Shown piece by piece: positions 1 to 4,246 of a stretch of 6,296 bases of DNA. The DNA comes from Ilumatobacteraceae bacterium (lineage in GTDB: Bacteria; Actinomycetota; Acidimicrobiia; Acidimicrobiales; Ilumatobacteraceae). A program made the position numbers and the translations under genes. Positions within the stretch are counted from its first letter, which is position 1. The number at the start of each line of letters is the position of its first letter. The notes below the pieces were generated by a model that saw nothing but the letters and a program-made list of their open reading frames with translations, did no database searches and was not told the DNA's origin. The DNA is taken from NCBI GenBank assembly GCA_025464045.1, contig JAODBQ010000307.1:1-6296 (forward strand). Reading direction: 5' to 3'.

Positions 1-12
1 CGTTCGTTCGTT
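1..12. repeat. Short CGTT tandem repeat at the window edge
   Basis: The window opens with three perfect copies of the tetranucleotide CGTT, then GGTG. It lies just downstream of the flavoprotein stop codon (gene on the minus strand). Its full length is unknown because the window cuts it. It could be the end of a longer simple repeat or chance; no hairpin is visible in what is present. Confidence 0.3.
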
Positions 13-18
13 GGTGCG

Positions 19-1464
19 TCATGCGGTCGGCCCGTTGACGAGCGCGAGCAGGGCGTCGCGGTCGGGCCCGAACTGCTCCTCGTCCTGCCAGCCGCCGCCG
101 AGCCGGTCGACCTTGTCCAGCAGACCGGGCGCGGCCAAGGCATCGCTCGGCAGGTCGAGCACACCACCGATGGCGAGTGCGGCGCGGAGCACCTCGGGGT
201 CCTTCGCCGCGGCGGACAACACCGCCATCGTCGTCGAGTACTCGACGCTCGGTTCGAACCGGCGACCAGCGATGTTGGCATCGACCTCGGCGAGCCGCTC
301 GCCGTCGAACGCGAGGGTCGACCGGTACCACGGCTCGACGGACTGCAGCGTCGCCCCGTGCCAGCAACGGGCGAGCTGCACGGGGTCGCTCGGGGCATCG
401 TGCAGCACGTCGCGCAGCGCGACGGCATGGAGCGCGCCGATCGAGATGCCCCGGCCGACCGATGGGTTCGTGCACGCCCACGAATCGCCGAGCGCGAGCA
501 CGCCGGTGGCGACCGGCTGATCGTCGACCACGAACGACCGGTGACGATCCTCGATCTTGGCCATCACCGCGACCTCGTCGTCGAGCGGCTCACCATCCAG
601 CCAGTGCGCGGCGAGCGGGAAGCTGCGCACCGCGCGGGTCCACGTGGCAAGGTCCTTCAGGCCGCGCAGCGCGGCGTCCTTGGCACTGGCCACGATGCCG
701 ACGCCCCACGTGCCGTTGTCGGCAGGCAGGGTCAGCAGCGAGACCGTGTGGTGGAGCATCAGGAACGACCCGAACGCCGGCGGGGTGGATCCGTCGGACG
801 ACCGGAAGTGGCGCCCGTAGTAGATGAACCCGCACTCGGCCTTCTCCTCGATCGGTGGCCGAGCCCCGACGGCGGCGAGCAGCCCGGGCAGCGCCGATCG
901 CCGCCCGCCGACGTCGACCACGAGATCTGCCGGCACGTCGTCACCGCCGTCGGTACGCACCCCGACGACGTGGGGAACCCCGTCCGCACCAACTGCACCG
1001 CCCGCACCGCCTCCACCGGGCGTGCCGGTGAGGAGGCCGCGCACCGTCACCCCGCGCCGGATCGTGACGCCGTCGGTCGCCGCTGCGAGCTGCGCGATCG
1101 CCGCCTCGGCAACCGGCCGACGTGCCGTGTAGGAGTCGAATCGGGCGTCCGCGTCGGCGAAACCACCGGTGATCTCGGGCGGCGCCGTACGGCACGAGTT
1201 GACGAGCAGCGCCCCCGCAGCCTCGAGCGCGCCGACGACGTCAGGTGCGGTGGCGGCCATTGCCTGGCGGAACCCGGGTTGGAAGAAGTGCAGCATCCGG
1301 AACTGGTTGACGCCGCGCCGCTCCCACCCTGCCCACGCCTCGCGCGGGTCTGGCGGGGGGAGCGGGTCGCGCTCGAGCACCGTCACGTCGTGCCCGTCCC
1401 GACCGAGCAGCAACGCCCCACACAACCCGACCACCCCGCCACCGATCATCACGATCCGTGCCAT
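19..1464 (-). CDS. FAD-dependent oxidoreductase, group-A flavoprotein monooxygenase-like
   Basis: Encodes 481 residues, a normal length for this superfamily. A Rossmann FAD-binding motif sits at the very N-terminus (G8-G9-G10-V-V-G13) and ends with E31, the acidic residue expected to bind the FAD ribose. A D-V-G-G-R-R-S stretch at D184-S190 corresponds to the central D-x-x-G-R-x-S element, and A-L-G-D at 324-327 followed by N-P-S-V-G-R-G is the second FAD-contact (GD) motif. The segment around R49-G-V-N-Q matches the R-x-G-V-P-Q region common in actinobacterial members. No signal peptide or membrane helix is seen, so it is probably cytoplasmic. It likely oxidises or reduces a small organic substrate with NAD(P)H and FAD; the substrate is unknown. 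Start: ATG at 1464-1462, where the FAD fold begins at once, with an AGAGGGGG ribosome binding site five bases upstream. The frame stays open upstream to 1779, but that extension is low-complexity and crosses into the divergent gene. It is transcribed away from the surface-protein genes. Alternative: a geranylgeranyl-reductase-like or halogenase-related flavoprotein. Confidence 0.93.
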   Translation of the reverse strand: MARIVMIGGGVVGLCGALLLGRDGHDVTVLERDPLPPPDPREAWAGWERRGVNQFRMLHFFQPGFRQAMAATAPDVVGALEAAGALLVNSCRTAPPEITGGFADADARFDSYTARRPVAEAAIAQLAAATDGVTIRRGVTVRGLLTGTPGGGGAGGAVGADGVPHVVGVRTDGGDDVPADLVVDVGGRRSALPGLLAAVGARPPIEEKAECGFIYYGRHFRSSDGSTPPAFGSFLMLHHTVSLLTLPADNGTWGVGIVASAKDAALRGLKDLATWTRAVRSFPLAAHWLDGEPLDDEVAVMAKIEDRHRSFVVDDQPVATGVLALGDSWACTNPSVGRGISIGALHAVALRDVLHDAPSDPVQLARCWHGATLQSVEPWYRSTLAFDGERLAEVDANIAGRRFEPSVEYSTTMAVLSAAAKDPEVLRAALAIGGVLDLPSDALAAPGLLDKVDRLGGGWQDEEQFGPDRDALLALVNGPTA

Positions 1465-1469
1465 CAGAG

Positions 1470-1477
1470 CCCCCTCT
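1470..1477 (-). promoter_or_regulatory. Ribosome binding site of the flavoprotein gene
   Basis: Read on the minus strand this is AGAGGGGG, five bases before the ATG at 1464. It is purine-rich and anti-Shine-Dalgarno-like, and it decides the start against the longer open frame that reaches 1779. Confidence 0.6.
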
Positions 1478-1489
1478 GCCTGGGGACGG

Positions 1490-1495
1490 ATGCTA
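1490..1495 (-). promoter_or_regulatory. Candidate -10 element for the flavoprotein gene
   Basis: Minus-strand TAGCAT fits the actinobacterial TAnnnT -10 consensus. It would place the transcription start near 1483, giving a leader of about 20 bases that just contains the ribosome binding site. No convincing -35 hexamer is seen. AT-rich hexamers are rare here, which helps the call, but it rests on pattern alone. Confidence 0.35.
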
Positions 1496-1534
1496 GACGA
1501 ACACCGCCCGGCGAGCGCTGGCGCAGCGTCGAGC

Positions 1535-1585
1535 CGACGATGCCCGCACGAGTAGGGTTCGGCGGCGACGACGGGACATCGTCGC
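1535..1585. repeat. Nested inverted repeats in the divergent promoter region
   Basis: Two pairings share an arm. Outer: 1535-1546 (CGACGATGCCCG) with 1572-1584 (CGGGACATCGTCG), 12 base pairs with one bulged A at 1576 and a 25-base loop. Inner: GCGACGA at 1565-1571 with TCGTCGC at 1579-1585, a perfect 7-bp stem with a 7-base loop. They cannot form together. The candidate -10 for the zinc-ribbon gene lies in the outer loop. It could be a dimeric operator or a leader RNA structure. GC-rich DNA produces such repeats by chance, so confidence is modest. Confidence 0.4.
1553..1558 (+). promoter_or_regulatory. Candidate -10 element for the zinc-ribbon membrane protein gene
   Basis: TAGGGT fits TAnnnT and lies 49 bases before the GTG start, giving an expected transcription start near 1565 and a leader of about 43 bases. 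No clear -35 is visible. The inner hairpin (1565-1585) would then fall at the very start of the transcript, upstream of the AGAGG ribosome binding site at 1597-1601. Confidence 0.3.
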
Positions 1586-1607
1586 AGGAAGAGCGCAGAG
1601 GTCGAAC

Positions 1608-2861
1608 GTGTACTGCGGCTGGTGTGGAACCGCGAACCCCGAGGACTCGACCATCTGTCGCGGCTGCTCGCGTCCGGTGGACCCGACAGCTCCGCCGCCG
1701 TCGTCGTCGCCGTCGTCGGTCGCTGCGCCGCCGCCTCCCCCGCCCCCGTCCCCGTTCGCGCCGACGGTTGCCGTGCCACCGCCGCCGCCGCCGCCGGCGT
1801 CAGGACCGCCTCCTCCTCCTCCCCCGCCGCTCACCTACGACGACCCGTATGGCTCGGTGGCGCCGCTGCCGCCCGGCCCGGATCCCGGGGCGGACGAGCG
1901 GCGCCGGCGCCGGGGCCTGGTGCTCGCGCTGTCGGGTCTGCTTGCGGCCATCGTCATCGTGATCCTCGTCGTCGCCCTGTCCGGAGGCGACGAGGGCCCG
2001 CGCCTCGCCACGGCTCCCACCACAGCGCCCGCGGCGCTCCCCGCGATCTCGACGACGGCGCCGCCGACGACCGGCGCGGCGGTGACGACGCCCGCCACAT
2101 CGACCTCCGCCACATCGACCTCGGCCACATCGACCTCCGCGACGGCGCCCCCGTCGACGGCTGCGCCCACCGGCGATGCCGTCGTACCGGCGACCGCCCC
2201 GGTCACCACCGGCGCCACGGTGGTCGCGACGACGGTGCCCGCGGCGCCACCGCCCGACGCACCGACGGTCCCGGGCACGACACCACCGACGGTCACAGCC
2301 ACCGCACCACCGACGGTCCCGGCCACCGCGCCTCCCACCGCGCCACCTACCGCGCGACCGACCGCGCCACCCTCGACGCCTCCGGTCGTGATCACCAGCG
2401 GGCCCGGGAGCCCCCAGGTGCTGGATGATCCGCTGCCCTCGGGAGCTGCCGCGGACGCCGTGACGCCGTCGCTCGACGTCGCCCAGCAGCTCGCCGACGC
2501 GTTGGCCAACGACGATTGGCCGACGGCCCGCCGGATCGACGCGGGCACGGTCAACTTGACCGACCAGCAGTACGCCGCGGGGTACGGCACCCTCGATCGC
2601 GCCTCGCTGATGCTGGTCGACGCCCGTCCGGAGGGCGCCGGCTACCGCCTCCTCGTCGTGTCCGTGGCCAACGAGCGGTCGGCGTCGCGCACGACCCTCT
2701 ACTGCCTCGAGTGGACGGCCGATCCCGACAGGGGCACCGTCGTGCAGCACACCGGTGTCGTGGGACAGATCGCGCAGGTGCCGTACGCGATGTCGCCCGA
2801 ACAGGTCCGCGCCGATCCCGGGCTCGACAGCACCGCGCGGACGAGGTGCACCTGGAGCTGA
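1608..2861 (+). CDS. Zinc-ribbon, single-pass membrane protein with polyproline and Thr/Pro-rich linkers
   Basis: Encodes 417 residues. Domains in order: a zinc ribbon at 1-22 with two CxxC knuckles (C3/C6 and C17/C20); a Pro/Ser-rich cytoplasmic segment to about 90 with uninterrupted proline runs at 41-47, 57-63 and 67-74; a basic cluster R98-R102; one hydrophobic helix at about 104-125; a Thr/Ala/Pro-rich stalk at about 132-265; and a globular C-terminal domain at about 285-417 with C366 and C414, which could form a disulfide. The arginines before the helix predict N-terminus inside and C-terminus outside. The GTG start is supported by the zinc ribbon beginning at residue 3 and by AGAGG at 1597-1601, six bases upstream. 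The C-terminal domain is not recognised, and no enzyme motif is seen in it. The architecture suggests a protein linking a cytoplasmic interaction module to the envelope; that role is inference. It overlaps the downstream esterase gene by 16 bases, so the two are probably co-transcribed. Confidence 0.9.
   Translation: MYCGWCGTANPEDSTICRGCSRPVDPTAPPPSSSPSSVAAPPPPPPPSPFAPTVAVPPPPPPPASGPPPPPPPPLTYDDPYGSVAPLPPGPDPGADERRRRRGLVLALSGLLAAIVIVILVVALSGGDEGPRLATAPTTAPAALPAISTTAPPTTGAAVTTPATSTSATSTSATSTSATAPPSTAAPTGDAVVPATAPVTTGATVVATTVPAAPPPDAPTVPGTTPPTVTATAPPTVPATAPPTAPPTARPTAPPSTPPVVITSGPGSPQVLDDPLPSGAAADAVTPSLDVAQQLADALANDDWPTARRIDAGTVNLTDQQYAAGYGTLDRASLMLVDARPEGAGYRLLVVSVANERSASRTTLYCLEWTADPDRGTVVQHTGVVGQIAQVPYAMSPEQVRADPGLDSTARTRCTWS
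2094..2138 (+). repeat. Three 15-bp tandem repeats in the stalk coding region
   Basis: Three consecutive 15-bp units beginning GCCACATCGACCTC differ only in the last base (C, G, C). Each encodes Ala-Thr-Ser-Thr-Ser within the Thr-rich stalk of the membrane protein. Because the unit is a multiple of three, copy-number change would alter stalk length without shifting the frame. Confidence 0.85.
2283..2330 (+). repeat. Two imperfect 24-bp tandem repeats in the stalk coding region
   Basis: Two adjacent 24-bp units encode P-P-T-V-T-A-T-A and P-P-T-V-P-A-T-A. They are followed by degenerate 12-bp units encoding A-P-P-T-like tetrapeptides. They extend the Thr/Pro stalk in frame. This is low-complexity coding sequence, not a mobile or CRISPR repeat. 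Confidence 0.6.
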
Positions 2862-4075
2862 CGCGCCTCCTCCGTGCGTCGCTGGCGGCCGCGGCGCTGA
2901 TCGCGGCTGCGAGCTGCACGTCCGCTCGCAACGGCGCGGCGGTCGGCGCCTCGACCACACCGTCGACCACACCGGCGGCCACGTCGCCGCGTTTCGTCCT
3001 CCCCCCACCGGAGGCCTCGACGACGCTGCCGTTGGCCGGCGCACCGGCGCGCAGCACGATCGCCGCGGTCGGGACGGACGGCCCGAGCACGGACGCGCCA
3101 CGCACGTCGACGGCTGTTGCGGCCACCACGGCCGCCTCGACCGCGGCGACGACTGCCACGCCGTCCGGGCCCGCGACCGGTCCCTCGGCGACCACGCGCC
3201 CGGCTCCGGCGACGACCCGCGTACAGCCGGCCGCTGGGCCGGCTGGGTCGTGCGCCCAGACGAACGGGATGATGACGACCCCCTCCGGGCGCCACGTCCT
3301 GCTGCGCGCCGGCGACCTCAGCGGACCGTCGCCGGTGATCGTGGTGATCCACGGCTACACGGGGACGCCGACCGGGATCGAGACGTACGCGCAGCTCACA
3401 TCGGCGGCCAACGCTGCCGGCATCGCGGTCGCCTACCCCGAGGGCTCACCGACGACGTCGGGCGGTGGCTTCGGCTGGAGCACGGGAGCAGGGATCTTCG
3501 CCACCGCGGGCACCGACGACATCGCCGCACTCGCGGAGATGATCGCGACGATCACGGCCACCGGTTGCATCGATCCGGCGCGGATGGTGCTCACCGGCGA
3601 ATCCAACGGTGGGGCCATGGCCTTGGAGGCCGCGTGCTCGGCCGAGCTCGCCGGCCGGTTCCGAGAGGTCGTGCTCGTCAACCCCGCCGTGGACGACACC
3701 GTCGTCGGCCGGTGCGCCACAGCGCCCGTCCCGACACCGCTGACCGTCGTCGCCGGCCTGCTCGACCGCACCGTTCCCTACGCGGGCGGCCGTCCCCCGC
3801 TGCTCGCGCAGCGGGAGTGGTTCGCCCGCGCCGCGGCGCAGCTCAACCAGTGTGCGTCGGTCGACGCGGGCCAGGCGCTCGATGCGCACGTCGTGCGCAC
3901 CGCGGGCACCGGATGCGCGGCATGCACCGAGCTGCTCACGATCGACGACGGCACGCACACCTGGCCGGGCACGAGTCGTGGCGTGGCCGGACTCGTCCCC
4001 GGCTCGTTCGATCTCGATGCTCCGCTGCTCGCCCGGACCGCCAGCGCCACGCCGGGCTGCATCACGACAGGCTGA
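2846..4075 (+). CDS. Secreted lipoprotein esterase, PHB depolymerase/LpqC-like alpha/beta hydrolase
   Basis: Encodes 409 residues. Residues 1-23 form a lipoprotein signal peptide (R7 and R10, then an Ala/Leu core) ending at lipobox A-A-S-C24, so the mature protein should be lipid-anchored outside the membrane. Residues 25-135 are a Thr/Ala/Ser/Pro-rich stalk. From C136 to the end is an alpha/beta-hydrolase domain of about 274 residues. H169-G-Y-T-G is the oxyanion-hole motif, G-E-S253-N-G-G the nucleophile elbow, D307 in L-L-D-R-T-V-P-Y-A-G-G the acid, and H371 in T-H-T-W-P-G the histidine; the last two segments are typical of the LpqC/feruloyl-esterase-like family (COG3509). Eight cysteines outside the lipobox allow up to four disulfides. 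It likely cleaves esters of an extracellular or wall polymer; the substrate is unknown, and no PHB-cycle gene lies nearby. Start: GTG at 2846, the only nearby start in frame that puts the signal peptide at the N-terminus. It lies inside the preceding gene, with only a weak GGACGAG before it, suggesting translational coupling. An open frame extends upstream to 2516 but is a shadow. Confidence 0.92.
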   Translation: MHLELTRLLRASLAAAALIAAASCTSARNGAAVGASTTPSTTPAATSPRFVLPPPEASTTLPLAGAPARSTIAAVGTDGPSTDAPRTSTAVAATTAASTAATTATPSGPATGPSATTRPAPATTRVQPAAGPAGSCAQTNGMMTTPSGRHVLLRAGDLSGPSPVIVVIHGYTGTPTGIETYAQLTSAANAAGIAVAYPEGSPTTSGGGFGWSTGAGIFATAGTDDIAALAEMIATITATGCIDPARMVLTGESNGGAMALEAACSAELAGRFREVVLVNPAVDDTVVGRCATAPVPTPLTVVAGLLDRTVPYAGGRPPLLAQREWFARAAAQLNQCASVDAGQALDAHVVRTAGTGCAACTELLTIDDGTHTWPGTSRGVAGLVPGSFDLDAPLLARTASATPGCITTG

Positions 4076-4076
4076 C

Positions 4077-4088
4077 GCGACGCGTCGC
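4077..4088. repeat. 12-bp perfect palindrome just after the esterase stop codon
   Basis: GCGACGCGTCGC is a perfect palindrome one base after the TGA at 4073-4075. A longer imperfect stem is also possible (CGTCGCCA at 4083-4090 with TGGCGCGACG at 4101-4110, two bases bulged). Neither is followed by a run of T, so this is not a standard intrinsic terminator. It could be a protein-binding site, a transcript-end stabiliser, or chance. Confidence 0.35.
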
Positions 4089-4233
4089 CACGTCGGCGCA
4101 TGGCGCGACGACCGTCCGCGGAGGGCGCGCGCAGGTTCGGCACGGGCCCAACCCGTCACGATCGACCAGTCGCACGGTGTCGCCGAGGTCCGTCCGACAC
4201 GTCCCGACGGAGGATCGGTCCCGCCGGCTGCCG

Positions 4234-4239
4234 TACAGT
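4234..4239 (+). promoter_or_regulatory. Candidate -10 element giving a leaderless SGNH-hydrolase transcript
   Basis: TACAGT fits the actinobacterial TAnnnT -10 consensus. Its last base is seven bases from the GTG at 4247, the spacing at which transcription would begin at or next to the start codon. No ribosome binding site precedes that GTG; the nearest GGAGG (4209-4213) is 33 bases away. Together these favour a leaderless mRNA. No clear -35 is visible. The 171-base gap after the esterase also favours separate transcription. Confidence 0.4.
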
Positions 4240-4246
4240 CCGCCGG

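Noticed and set aside
1465..1779. N-terminal extension of the flavoprotein by 105 residues
   Set aside because: The FAD-binding motif normally begins at the N-terminus, a ribosome binding site precedes the ATG at 1464, and the extension is Ser/Thr/Arg-rich and overlaps the start of the divergent gene.
358..1962. A 534-codon plus-strand open frame antisense to the flavoprotein gene
   Set aside because: It is low-complexity and Arg-rich, lies opposite a gene with clear FAD motifs, and ends inside the membrane-protein gene. It is a composition artefact.
2094..2330. Short repeats as a possible CRISPR array
   Set aside because: Units are contiguous, with no spacers, and are in frame with a Thr/Pro-rich stalk. 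They are coding low-complexity repeats.
2516..2845. N-terminal extension of the esterase by 110 residues
   Set aside because: It lies inside the membrane-protein gene in another frame, is Arg-rich, and would put the lipoprotein signal in the middle of the chain.
1800..3101. Long minus-strand open frames opposite the membrane-protein and esterase genes
   Set aside because: Their Gly/Arg/Ala repeats are the mirror of the Thr/Pro/Ala stalk codons, with no start context or motif.
2846..4075. A polyhydroxybutyrate-degradation locus
   Set aside because: The hydrolase resembles PHB depolymerases in its motifs, but no synthase, phasin or ketothiolase gene is nearby and the lipoprotein anchor points to an extracellular substrate. 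LpqC-like family members include other esterases.
4077..4110. Intrinsic terminator after the esterase gene
   Set aside because: GC-rich stems are present but no T run follows, and similar stems occur by chance in such DNA. Kept only as a palindrome.
4100..4246. N-terminal extension of the SGNH-hydrolase protein by 49 residues
   Set aside because: It is Arg-rich and would bury the signal peptide behind a highly charged segment. The GTG at 4247 gives a normal signal peptide.
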